A DNA stretch of 64,000 bases from Sanguinoderma infundibulare. Lineage: Eukaryota > Basidiomycota > Agaricomycetes > Polyporales > Polyporaceae. The number at the start of each line of letters is the position of its first letter. Within the stretch, counting starts at the first letter, position 1. The translations under genes and the position numbers were made by a program. Below, one piece after another: positions 30,442 through 41,900 of the stretch. The notes beneath the pieces are model-generated. The model worked only from the letters and a program-made list of their open reading frames with translations, was not told where the DNA came from and did no database searches. The stretch covers positions 2,480,001-2,544,000 of the forward strand of contig JAVLRN010000012.1 of assembly GCA_032821775.1 (NCBI GenBank), read 5' to 3'.

Positions 30442-32304
30442 TCAGAGTTCTCGAAGAACCTCTGTGCCTTCGTGCCCCGGTCCGTCAAAGTCAAAGTCCC
30501 GAAGGAAGTCTATGCAAGCAGCGGGAGATATCAATCAACCTGCAAGCCAACCAACGTACATCCAAACAGTAACACTTACCGTCAATGCGTTCGAGCATCT
30601 CGAAGTCCGCCTTCTCGAAGAACCTCTGCACGCGTGTGCCTTGGTCCACAGTGAGTGCATCCAGACGCACGACGTCCTCCCCATTCCGCACAACCCGCCA
30701 CCACTCCAACGTCCTCACTCTCTCGGCGTACCACCCACCCTGATACTCGTAGTCGTCCCAGAACTCCTCGCGATGATCCTCGGCGCCCTGGCCCATCCTG
30801 ATCTTCCGGAGCCATCCCGTCCCGTTGTAATGCCCATGAGGCTCTTCATCCCCGATTGCAATGACCCGCAAAGTAGGGATCGCAGCGGCAAGCCGACGGG
30901 GAAGAGCTCTCGCACTCTTCACCCGAGCGCGTTAGTGCCTGCGGGCAGCCGCCTTCGGTTCGTCGTAGGTCGGATGGTCGAAAGGCATTGTCCGGTGACT
31001 GCCTTCGATGCGTTTAGATATCAACGTCGGCATCCTCCCAAGCTGCACTCGCAAGCCGATTAGAGGCAGCGACCCGAGGGCTGCAGGGATCTTCTCCTGT
31101 AAAATGGCAACAGTCGTCAGTCAGGTGATCCGGATGTGCAGAGGTAAGGAACATGGTCCAGGGGACGCACAAACCACTGAGGCACAACGGCTTCCCACCG
31201 GGCCTCATCGGCGAGCTCCGGAAAATCCACCACCTTCAGCTCCAGGCACCTCAACTGCGGTGCCTCTCCGCACACTCGCGTCAGAAACTCCATGCTTTCC
31301 TGTCCCACTGCCGTCTGTACCTGGGCTCGGATCGGAGACACGTTTCGGAACAGATCCAACGTTGCCTGAGCCCAGCAACTAAAAGCATAGTCGATTCGCA
31401 GATGGTCCACCTTGCCCAGAAAAGGTTCCACCACGGGTATGTCACCCTGTACACCGATCACGACAGAGCGTATTTGCTGCCGGGAGGGTCCATCACTGGG
31501 TGGCGAGCGGGTTGCTAGCCGACTGTGAGTGTGTAGGTGAAAAGTGTGTAGATTCGGTGCAAGCTGCACGAGGTCCAGCGCAGCGATAGTGACATGTCGC
31601 AGGAACAGCCTGCGCAGCTTGGGAAAAGTGGGAGGGGAATAGTTCTTGATCGCGCGCAAGGACGCCTGAGGCGCCTGGGATCCACGCATTTTGAGGGTGT
31701 GGAGGTGAGGGAATGCCGCGATGGCAGCGAGGAACGGCACCCATGCGCCGGCATCTCAAGAACGGCATGCGCCGCTCGAGTGCGAATGGAGGGAGAGCAC
31801 GGCCAGGCTCCAGCAGCTGGATCTCCGCAGGAAATCTCTGGTGGCAGGCAACCACGTGGCCGCAACCTCGAACTCGACGTGGGTCAGCTTGCTCAAACCG
31901 CGGAGAGAATAACCCATCGGAGGATCGCACTTCACGCGGGGGAGGGTGAGCCGGCGACGGTTTGGTGCATTCCGGAGGAGATCAATGAGGAGCTGAAGGG
32001 TAGGGGGTCTCGTGATGTCCCCACTGTCGTTGGACTGGACGTTCCGCGAGGCCACGCGATTCTCGTACGGCATAATATCGTTGTGCATGCCTATGAGCAG
32101 GTCTTCAAGGTGTCCTACACGAAGGAGGACGCTGTGAATCAGTGACGGTCTATCCCGGTCTCTGCAACTGACTACGGCCGCAACGCGATGAATGACGAGG
32201 GCGTGCTTGGATGAGATGGAGAACTTGAGTGCGGCTCGTCCCCATAGCAGGTCGACGATGTGACGAAGAACGTCGTCGTTGAGATCGAGAAGCTGGAGGG
32301 ACAT
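30442..32304 (-). pseudogene. F-box-like family member B, two nonsense mutations
   Basis: Full-length copy with the family exon layout: complement(join(30442..30509, 30580..31096, 31171..32304)). Start MSLQLLDLNDDVLRHIVDLL is intact. Two in-frame stops interrupt it. One is TGA at 31756-31758, where member E has CGA and C has CGG (context SGAYHSR[R]DAVSW in C). The other is TAA at 30932-30934, where C reads RRRYHARVES. Downstream of each stop the frame continues without indels; exon 2 is 517 nt, identical in length to exon 2 of member C. Small in-frame deletions remove three residues (HEL of KHAHELAIHRV) and five residues (NPRPR). Splice sites are intact and the last donor is a perfect GTAAGTG, so loss of function is probably recent. 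B and C are tandem on the same strand. Confidence 0.85.
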
Positions 32305-33128
32305 GGCTGGACGATACGCTAAGTTCTGCACCGAGTTCGGATGATCGGAGAGGCGGGGGTTGGAGAATGGCCAGCCTGGTGAGGCACGATGCAATGTGCG
32401 GCTATATGCGCAAGCGCCTTCAAGTCGAGGGCGTTGATCGGGTGCTGGAACGCTCTTGTAAACTTGTTGAAAGCACTGATAAGTGGTTGGCTACGATCTT
32501 CAGTCACGGACGCAATCCACGTGCACCCAGCACAACGTGATGCAGGCGCTGCCATCATGGCAGGAGCCATTCGTCGCTCGCGTTTGGGTGAGACGTGACG
32601 CGGGTGCATACCACGGCTGTTGTGGCTCCCTGGGTGAGCCGTGGTATGCCTCGCGCCTCCCATTACGTGGCTGGGGAATTCTGGGCTGGGGGATGAGGAG
32701 CCACGAGCCGCGCGCACGCACTCGGCATCGTGCCTAGTTCCTGCGGTCGTCCGATCCTCCCATCTCGGAGGACTTGGTCCCAAACCAACTTCTCTCCGCC
32801 TCCGTCCACTGAGGCAAAGCACACTACCAGGAAGCGCGCCAAGGGGCTTTCAACACAGGATGCGACATATATACCACGAGAATCATGCTGTAGGCTACAG
32901 GACCATTCTGGGAAGTACCTCACGACGGGTTCTCCAAAGTTCTGGATTACTAATGAGGTAATACGATCCAGTCCTGCTAGCCGTCGCTCGCCATTCTGCG
33001 CCTCGGTGAGTTCCATCCCAACGACTGGTCCTATCGCCGCCATTCCAGCCCTCTCATTCACGTACACTCATGTTCGTCAGGGTATGCATGGTCTTCGCAT
33101 GCTCGAGCACACAACCGATAAACACCAC
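32305..33128. other. Intergenic region between members B and C
   Basis: Promoter of B and 3' flank of C. No gene was recognised. The B and C upstream regions share a short block (gcgcaagc...cttcaagtcgagggcgttgac...gggtgctggaacgctc) at about 32408-32455 and 35088-35132. Confidence 0.55.
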
Positions 33129-35010
33129 TCATTGCTCTCCGTGCGATTCAAAATGCAGAAGGAAATCTGTTCGAGCAGCGAGCAAAACGTATCAGCTACA
33201 ACCCGACGGCGAACGACATGCATCCTACCACTCACCGTCAATGCGCTCGAGCATCTCAAAGTCCGCCTTCTCAAAGAACCGCTGCACTCGCGTGCCCTGC
33301 TCCACCGTGAGCGCGTCCAGTCGCACGACGTCCTCCCCATCCCGGACGACCCGCCACCACTCCAGCGTCCTCACTCTATCCTGATACCATCCACCCTGAT
33401 ACTCGTAGTCATCCCAGAACTCCTCGCGATGATCCTCCGCGCCCTCGCCCGTCCTGACCCTCCGGCTCCATCCCGTGCCGTCGTAATCCTCGTTGGGCTC
33501 TTCGTCCCCGATGGCCACGATCCGCAACGTAGGGATCGCGGTGGCAAGCCGGCGGGGAAGGTCCTTCGCACTCTCCACTCGAGCGTGGTAGCGCCTGCGT
33601 GCTTCCGCCTTCTGCCGGTCGCATATCGGATGGTCGAAAGCCAGTGACTCGGAACTGCCTTCGCTTTCTCCAGCTGCCAAGGTTGGCATCCTCCCGAGCT
33701 GTACTCGCAAACCGACTAGAGGGAGCGACCCGAGGGCTGCAGGGATGTTATCCTGTCAATCGGCAACAGTAATCAGTCGATAGGCACTCGGCCGTGCGGA
33801 GGCAAGGAACGGGCTTGGGACGCACAAACCACCGAGGCACAGCGGCCTCCCAGTCAACCTCGTCCCCGAGCTCCATAAAATCGACCACCTTCAGCTCCAG
33901 ACACCTCAGCCGCGGTGCCTCTCCGCAAAGTCGCGTCAGCAACTCCATACTGTCGTGTTCGACCGACGTCCGCACCTGAGCTCGCATCGGAGACGCGTTT
34001 CGGAACACCTCGAAGGTTTCCTCCGCCCAACCAGCAGCGCATTCGAGCTGCAGGTGGTCCACTTTGCCCAGAAGCGGAGCTACTCCGGGTATGTCGTTGT
34101 GTGCATAGATCGCAACGGAGCGTATTGGCCGCGGGGACGGCCCATCATGATCACCCGTACTGAACAGTCCATCATGGTGCCTGCGCGAGCGGCCGTCGAA
34201 CCAACTGTTGCTGCTCACGTGAAGGGTGTGTAGATTCGGGGCGAGCTGCACAAGGTCCAGAGCAGCAGGAATGACCTGTCGCAAGAACAGCCTACGCAGC
34301 GAGGGAAAGGTCGGAGGGGAATAGTTCTCGATCTCGTGCAAGGACGCCTGAGGCACCTGGGATCTACGCATGTTGAGGGTGTGGAGGTGAGGGAATGCCG
34401 CGATGGCAGAGAGCAACGGCATCCAAGAGACGGCATCCCGAGAATGATATGCGCCGCTCGAGCGCGAATCGAGGGAGAGGACGGTCAGGTCCCAGCCGGA
34501 TGTCCGCAGGAAGTCCATGGCGACAGGCGAGCACATGGCCGCAACCTCGAACTCGACGCGGGTCAGCTTGCGCAAACCGCGGAGAGAATGACCCATCCGA
34601 GGATCGCACTCCAAGAGGCTCTGAATTCTAGGGAGGGTGAGCCGGCGAAGGTTTTGTGCATTCCGGAGGAGGTCGATGAGGAGCTGAATGGTAGTGGGCG
34701 TCGTGATGACCCCACTGTTCTTGAACTGGGCGTTCCGCGAGGCCACGAGATCCTCGTACGGTATAGCGTCGCGGTGTATGACCAGATCTTCAAGGTGTCC
34801 CACACGAGGACGAGGGTTACGAAGGAGGATGCTGTGGACCATTAACATTCTGTCTCGGTCTCCGCAACTGACTACGGCCGCAACGCGATGAATGGCGAGT
34901 TCATGGGCGTGCTTGGATGCGATGGAGAACTGGAGGGCCGCCCGTCCCCATAGCAGGTCGACGATGTGACGAAGAACGTCGTGGTTGAGATCGAGAAGCT
35001 GGAGGGCCAT
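33129..35010 (-). CDS. F-box-like/LRR protein, family member C
   Basis: Model: complement(join(33129..33166, 33236..33752, 33826..35010)), 579 aa, introns 73 and 69 nt. It starts MALQLLDLNHDVLRHIVDLL, and an in-frame upstream Met at 35091 lies outside the conserved region. All family blocks are present and uninterrupted: ALQFSIASKHAHELAIHRV, LRRLTLPRIQSLL, LTRVEFEVAAM, LDFLRTSGWDLTVLSLDS-type strands, LHTLNMRRSQVP, LRRLFLRQVIP, LAPNLHTLHVSS, LRCLELKVVDF, GLRVQLGRMP and IPTLRIVAIGDEEPNEDYDG. The region ends with VRTLEWWRVVRDGEDVVRL and FEMLERID. The last exon codes only DFLLHFESHGEQ. It is the best-preserved full copy and the reference used here for members B and D. A ubiquitin-ligase adaptor role is inferred from the motif layout only. 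Confidence 0.82.
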
Positions 35011-36555
35011 ACACCGAGTTCGGATCGGGGAGACGGTCCCGGGCCCCAGCTTGGCAAGGCACGACGCGGTGTGCAGCTGTATATTGCGCAAGCACCTTCA
35101 AGTCGAGGGCGTTGACGGGTGCTGGAACGCTCTTGAAAGCACTGAGAAGTGGTGAGTGACTAGTGACGGTCGTCGTGAGTCGTGCGACCTCGCAGGAGTC
35201 GGGATCGACAAAGCAAGGACGACCCGGCCCGTAAAGTCGGACCGGTATGCCGTCTAGAGCTGGATGGCAACGACGTTGTCGGACTCATCCAGACTTTGTG
35301 CGAGATGCGAGGTTGGCTGTGTACATGTCTTGGTCTGCTCTTGCTATGGACTCTCTTCCTGAGTTTTTCATTGCCCCATCGGGGGAGGCTATCGTCATAT
35401 GTGAGCGTTGCATAGGCCGCAACGCTTGGTCTCTCTCCCTATGACTCTGTTCTGTGCCCTCTTTCGACTTGAATCGAATCTCCGCCTGTCGTCAACTGGA
35501 TGGGTCTTCCTCTTCTCTGATAAGGCTCCTTCATTGGCCAAGTTTGTGGACCCATTGGAACCCGAAGGAGATGGGGTTGGGGGGTGATGACCATGGACCG
35601 TGCGTGCTCCTCAGCAAATAGCCGTTTTTCATCGTCTCATCGCGGCCGGTCCAGAACGACTGAACTCGGCGAAAGGCCCCCATATTATTCGTGCGCCGTA
35701 TACGCTGCCATTGTCCCTCGCGTTTGCTTGGCGGGCACTTGTGACCATGCGAATACTATTCCTATCACTCCCCCGGCGTTCTGTGCGACCCTGGATGTTT
35801 GGACAGGACGTCTCGGCGAAACCTGTAATTAGCATCTGCCCCTTCTGGTGCTTTCGATTCGTGCTTCACATCTCCTCGCGCGCAAGCTCGTCGCCGTGGC
35901 CTGACAACGACCACTCGATCTTGGTTGGAGTCGCGGGCGAGATGGCAGGCGATCAAGGTGTCCAAAATGGTAACGTGGTTTCTATAGGCAGAGTAGATGG
36001 GACAGGGGTGGATCCAGTGGAGAACGACTAGACTCTCCACTCCGCACGTTCTCGTCCCCCTTCCAATCGCCGCCGGACAAGACGACTAGTGTGCTCGACG
36101 ATGGACGGCGGACGGTTGTCGTGCATCTCATCGCTCGCTTCGGTTGGTCTAGCCGACGTCAGGACAACTGCTCGGGTTCCACACCCTCGGTCGTCCATCT
36201 CCCCCGTCCCCGCCCTTGCCATTCACCCTCGCGTCCCAGCCAGCGGCCGTGCGCCCAAGCGGCGAATGTGGGATACCTCGGGGTTGGAACACCAGCCTCG
36301 CACACACATGATCGCTCCCCGTAGCCACTCCGGTCTGCTTTCTCCCAAGCTTGCAGCCCGCCAGCGACCAGGTTCCCTATTCGTAATCGGACAGGCTCGA
36401 CACTAACAATACTCCGACGATCACTTTCCAAGATCAATATATCATCCTCCCATCCACCGTCTTGTCCTCTTTGCCCTCCCTTCCCCCGCCTACGTCCTCC
36501 AGCCTGCCCCGCTCGCCAATAGTCCTGCCATTCGTTATCACCCAGCCTCCGCCCC
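35011..36555. other. Intergenic region
   Basis: Holds the promoter of member C (shared block with B near 35088-35132) and of the divergent C2H2 gene. Short frames were examined and show nothing recognisable. Confidence 0.45.
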
Positions 36556-38998
36556 ATGTTCGCGCACGAACTTTTCGAGTATGCACATTCTATCCTTCTC
36601 GTGTGCCACGGCCGTTGACGCGCATATATCCATCCAGCTTCGTACCCACTCCTCACCCCTCCGATGGTCACCCCGTCGAGGACCTGGACCCATTTTCCGA
36701 CCCGCTCTTTGACTCGTACATTGATTCCTCGCATCTCGATCAATCCTTCGTATGTCGCTGCTCTTCCATCCATCCCTCGCCCGCGGTGGCCGCTGACAGT
36801 CTGTGTTTTCCAGTGTTCGGACTTCTCGTGCTGTGGGCAGAATCTCCCGGATCTCCACCGCCTCCTCGAGCACTTCGAAGACGAGCACGTCCTCCCGCTC
36901 CCCAACGACTCTCGCCCGCTCTTCTCCAGCCCCGTCTACGCCCAGCCCCGCTCAGCCGCGTCCGGTCCCTGCGCTTCATATATCCTCAGCTACCCTCAAC
37001 CCGACCCTCCGCTCCAGCCCGTCACCCACCCGATATCTGCTTCCGGCCCGCGCACCCTCCCAACCCTAGATTTCTCTAGAATCCCTCCCGTCCCCGACCT
37101 CACACACTCTCCGCTCTCCCCCAGCCCCTCTTCGTCCAGCACAACGTCCGCGTACTCCTCCCCTTCTCCTCGCGAGCCCATCTGCCTTCCGCCGTCCCTC
37201 TTCCACGTGCAGCCCTCGCTTCCATGCACCCTGCCCCAGTCCTCGCGTCCCGATCGCTCCCGCGTTCGTTATACGCTCGGCGCTGACACGGACGTCGACA
37301 TTGACATGGACGATGATGCCAAAGAAGCGTCGTCCGGATCAGAATCAGAATCAGACGACGAACAGCACGCGCCACCCCCGCGCCCCCCGATGTCGACGTC
37401 TTCCAAGCCATCGCGCTCGCGGTACGGCAACGCATCCGCATGCCCGTCCGCGGGCCCACACCGGAGCGTGAAGCGTTGCTCGGCCGCACGCACGGACTGC
37501 AGCCCCGCCGCCGCCACCGCGCGGTGCCGCTCCAGAGCGCGCACTCCCGAGCGCGTTGCGCCGCCGGCTGCTGTCGCACCGGCGCCGTCGCCGAAGCGAA
37601 GAGACGGCCGCGAGAAGGCGTTCAAATGTCCGGTGAGTGTCGCGTTCGTCCGTTCGTGTTCTTTATCGCCGTACGTCCGGAACCTCCGAACCTGCTTTCC
37701 GCGCCTCGGCGTATTGTGGCGTGCTCAAGACGGTATCTGAACTGCCGACTCGACCGGGCGCGAGAGACAGTCCCCACGCAGGCCCCGTTTGCCGCTTGCC
37801 GCGGGCGCGGGTATGCGAGTCTATGGGTTCTGCTCCCATTCATATGTCGCGTGCCGCAGTCATATGTCGCGGGGCTTGGAGGTTTCTCAGCGCGAAGCGG
37901 AGATGGAGATGGAACGACCGGCGCGTCTGTGCTGCTTCGCGGAGACGGGTGCTGAAACCACTTACCGCGGAGCGCTGCGCTGCTGAGGCACTTCAGGGCA
38001 CTCCGACCTATACGTGACATATGACCGGTGACCACAGTCGTCGAATCTGAGCTACCGGTTCTTCGCGTGGGGTCAGCTCGGTGGATATGTGGCTCAGCGG
38101 GCGGGTGGCGTCGTCGGGTGTATTCGCTCGCCCTATCACACCCGCACATATCATCAGGTGCGCTCACGGACGGCCTGATGGTGGATACGTGGGGCGGCTC
38201 ATCGCCGATAAACTCGGGGCGTGATCTATCTACGACATGCGCGCTATTCGTGGTTCAGAATAATGCTGATCAATGTCCCTCTCATCCGTCATGTCCATCG
38301 TCAATACCCCATCGGGCTCCCGAATGTGCGCTTCCCGCGACTGTTGTCGTCAACGGGATCTGCGCTGTCGCCCTGAACGAACGCACGAATGCGGGGTTGC
38401 TGGGCGTTGCCTCCGACGCCACCGCGGGTTGGACCTTGGCCGCTCGGCGAACTCTAACCCTCCTCGACGCCGATGTCGCCTACCTTTTACGCGTTCCCTT
38501 CGCGACCTACGCGGGGGCACCCTGAACGCCACCACGGGCGTAAACCATCCGGCCCGACTCAATGCACGCAACCAAACCAACCGATTTGATCCGCGCCCCG
38601 ACCGCCACGCGTCCTGCAGCATCCCGGGTGCACAAAAGTACGTCTTCTCCCATTCTATACATGACGTCTTCCGTTCCCTTGCTCCGAGTCCGAGTCCGAG
38701 TCCGATGCTGACGTTGGCGGCCTCTCGCGTGCAGTCGTACCTGAACCCGAACGGGCTCAAGTATCACCTCGAAAAGGGCACGTGTACGAACGCGGATGTG
38801 TGCCCGCGCCAGCCGTTGCCCACCTCCGTCTCGCTACCGGTCCCCATCCCCATTGCCAATGTCAGTGCAATAAAAGCGCTGGATGCCGAGTCCCAGGACC
38901 CGACGCCGGTCTCGGTCCCGGCTTCCATAGAGGCTTCGGGAGCGGCCGACGCCATGGGCCCCCACGCCGATGTCGCAGGACAAGAGGCCCGACGGTAA
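36556..38998 (+). CDS. C2H2-type zinc-finger protein, Sfp1-like
   Basis: Model: join(36556..36578, 36638..36749, 36814..37632, 38620..38637, 38735..38998), 411 aa. A first finger-like motif is CSDFSCCGQNLPDLHRLLEH with FEDEHV after it. A long Pro/Ser-rich region has an acidic island (DTDVDIDMDDDAKEASSGSE). A second finger is split: KAFKCP ends exon 3, an 18-nt exon supplies HPGCTK, and exon 5 supplies SYLNPNGLKYHLEKGTC. The order CCGxxLxxLHxLLEHFE...FKCPxxGCxKSYxxxNGLKYH is typical of fungal Sfp1-like regulators of ribosome and growth genes. That role is inferred from yeast and not shown here. The last ligand is Cys where His is usual. The intron between exons 3 and 4 is 987 nt, very long for this genome. 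The 23-nt first exon (MFAHELF) is the least certain part. Confidence 0.7.
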
Positions 38999-41900
38999 AG
39001 GATAGAGACAAGTCAAAAAGAACACGAGCGTTTTCACACACACCACACACCGCTCGGCTCGGCCCATCCCTTCGAGGTCTTCGTAACTTAATTGTGCACC
39101 CTTTCTAGCTCACCCTTCTCTCGTTTCTGTTTCTGTCTCGGGGGTTCGGTTCGGCGTTAATGCGCTCGTGGCGGCGCGTCGTGTTATGCTCGTCGTGGAC
39201 GGGCGTCCTAGGACGGTCGGATGCGCTCGGAACACACGACACGCCCACCCGTCGTCCTTTACGTTTCGCCGCGCGCACCTCGCGACGATCTCCAAGACAT
39301 ATCTCGAACTCCGGAGGATCGTCGCCCGAGGGTCCACTCCACTTGGAGTAGTGGTCCTGGCAACCTTCGTGCGCGGACGTTTTCGGGCGACCTCGGGACC
39401 AGCTCGGTGCCTGGGCTGCGCGATGCGGGGCGCCGCATTCCTTAGGATATCGCGCAAGCCCGCGGACGATGCTCTGTCGAGACTCGAGCTGTGGAGGGCG
39501 CGTCTTGTGATCTTCGGCTTCTGGGGAGTGGACACTGGATGTATCAAACGTAGATGTATGTATGTACCATAATGTTCTTGCGGGCTAGGCCTTGTACATA
39601 TATGGGCTCTGCCTGTCGTCCTCTGGTGTTTATGTTACATAAATAGTGTATATAGTGTATGTTAGATGCGTTGTCGGTGCGTGTGCGTTTAGTACCTGCG
39701 TAGTAGCTACTCCTACTCTGATCATAGTTAGTCGGTCCGTGTGCAGTATGCTCGTAACAGTTATTGTGTTTGGATTGGGTCGGCCATAGGGTTTAGGCCC
39801 TCCGTCGTCAGTGTCGCCCTCGTAGCTGAACATCGAGGACCCGATCCCTGCAACACTAGCATAAACCGGGCCCCACTGCTAAACACAAGCTCGCTGCCTC
39901 AGATGTAGTGTAACCGATCGCGAGTGGGGCATGCATGCGAATGTTATTACAGTGGGCGAGGGGACGGCGTCATCGAACGATATGTTTCTATGTTTTGAGC
40001 TGACGTGCTGTGCGGGAGGGGAGTCGATCGACGGCTCCGCGCGTGGTTCATGTAGGCATAAGTAGTGTACGCGTCCGAGCGATCCTTCCATGGAACATGG
40101 GTGCCGGTTCGATCGGCGGGGGGCGTGCTTCGCTCCTCGCTTCAAGCTCTAGTGACACAAGTAAGTACATGGCCCGTAAGAGTCAGACTAGCCATACACC
40201 GCACTCAGGCTGGGGATTGGATCAGGATCTGAAAGCTGCCCCACGCTAACGTTAGTACTAGTCCTGGCCGATGCGTGCTCGAGCAGCTGTGGTACCCTCG
40301 AATTGCCCTCGAACGTCGCCGTCGCTCACCGGTCGATGGGGAGGAATCACTCAGACTAGGGCGTGGACCTCGAAACTTTGCTGGACACGGATCGTATAGA
40401 GCACCGTTATAGCTAGCTTCTGGACCCCAGCAGCACCCGGTTGGCTGCTCGGCGTTCTTGCACTGGGAATTGGCAGTTCAGCGGCGGACGACTCGTTGAC
40501 TAGTGACCACTGACTCGTCGCAGCAGTCGCACTGGAGTCTGGATGCCCAGGGCCAGGGTTGTGGAGACTTACGTTACACGTATACATAATACGTACATGG
40601 GTGCTGTGGTTGCTGTCTGGCCAGGCCCGACTCCGGATCGTGATTCGTAGGAACTCGAAGCGTTCCGACGTTGGCGTTGACTTCGAGCCGGGTCGACGAC
40701 GTGAGATGAGGTGTACGTGTGAGTACTTAGTACGTCCGAGCAGATCGATATCCAGAGCACTCGAGTGCTTATTCCGGTCTCTCGGCCGCGGTTGCTGTTC
40801 GGTCGCGGTGCATGCATCTCGAGTTCGAAGACGACATCGATATCAGCACGTAAGTAGAGCATGAGCAGTGGCAGCCCGCTTGCGCGCATGGCACGCATGC
40901 GAGCGCCTCGTGTCTCTTCCACGCTTCGTGTGTGTGTGTGGTCTAGGCTCTACATATCGTCCGAGTCTTGCGCCGACCGCTACTTCGTACTTGCCTCCGA
41001 CCGGCAACAGATCTGTGCAGCGTGCGGGTGTGCGGGTATCATGCAGCTGCAGCCGAACAAAGCGACGCGGTCAGTTTCAGAAAGGCTCAGCGTTCAAACG
41101 TTCAGCCCGCTCGGCGCTCGCTTGTGGCTGCCCTGCCTCGCGGCTCGAGCATGTGCGGGCATATCGCGTCTTGCGCGCTGGTGTTTGTCGACACGCTACA
41201 GTTCGTACGCGTCGCGCGACGCACTCTCCGCTGGAGAAGATCATAGGGCGGGGAAAGGTACCGCTTCCCCGGACGTGGAGGCTACTGGCAACTGGTCGAT
41301 CGTCATCGAAGGCGGTGCGTCATGAGTGGGTTGATACCTCGTGCATCATGCATCATGTTCGATTCGGCTGGGTTAACGGAGTACGTACGTAGACGAGGCG
41401 TTGAGACTCGGAATCAGAGAGCCGAGGGGACGATGGACAACGGTGCTCGGACAGTCGAGTGTCCGAGCTCGCCATGCGCGATTGCGACATCGTCGAGAGC
41501 ACCGCGCAATTGCGGCATTCCTGTGGCATTTGTTGGACTGTTACTGTACTTACATATGTAGCGGGAGACATCACTCGCCCGGCCGGTTAGGTGATAACGT
41601 AAGCGTTCCAAGTTTCTAAGCTTGTTGATACGTGCTGTACGTGCTCACATCGCGAGTCCGGGGATGTAACGTCCGGATCCTCGCCAAAACGTTTAGGCCA
41701 GGAAGCGAGAAAGCCGCCTGGTCCCTCGCCGGCGCGCGCCAGTACGCGCTCTGTTCGTCTCCCGTCGCGACGACCAAAACGATTTCCCTCCGCGAATTCG
41801 AACAGGCATCTGCAGGCATCAGCGACGCCGCAACGCCCATAACAAATCCCATCCATTGCCGGGCCTCTTCCGAAACATTTGCTGTGATCAGCGCTGGCAG

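Noticed and set aside
36664..36813. Starting the C2H2 gene at ATG 36664 without splicing
   Set aside because: That reading runs through a good 64-nt intron and loses the acidic DGHPVEDLDPFSDPLFDSY stretch. The spliced model explains both sides, though the 23-nt first exon stays uncertain.
39168..39572. 134-codon frame after the C2H2 gene
   Set aside because: Lies in the 3' flank; no motif and no reading-frame link to the finger gene.
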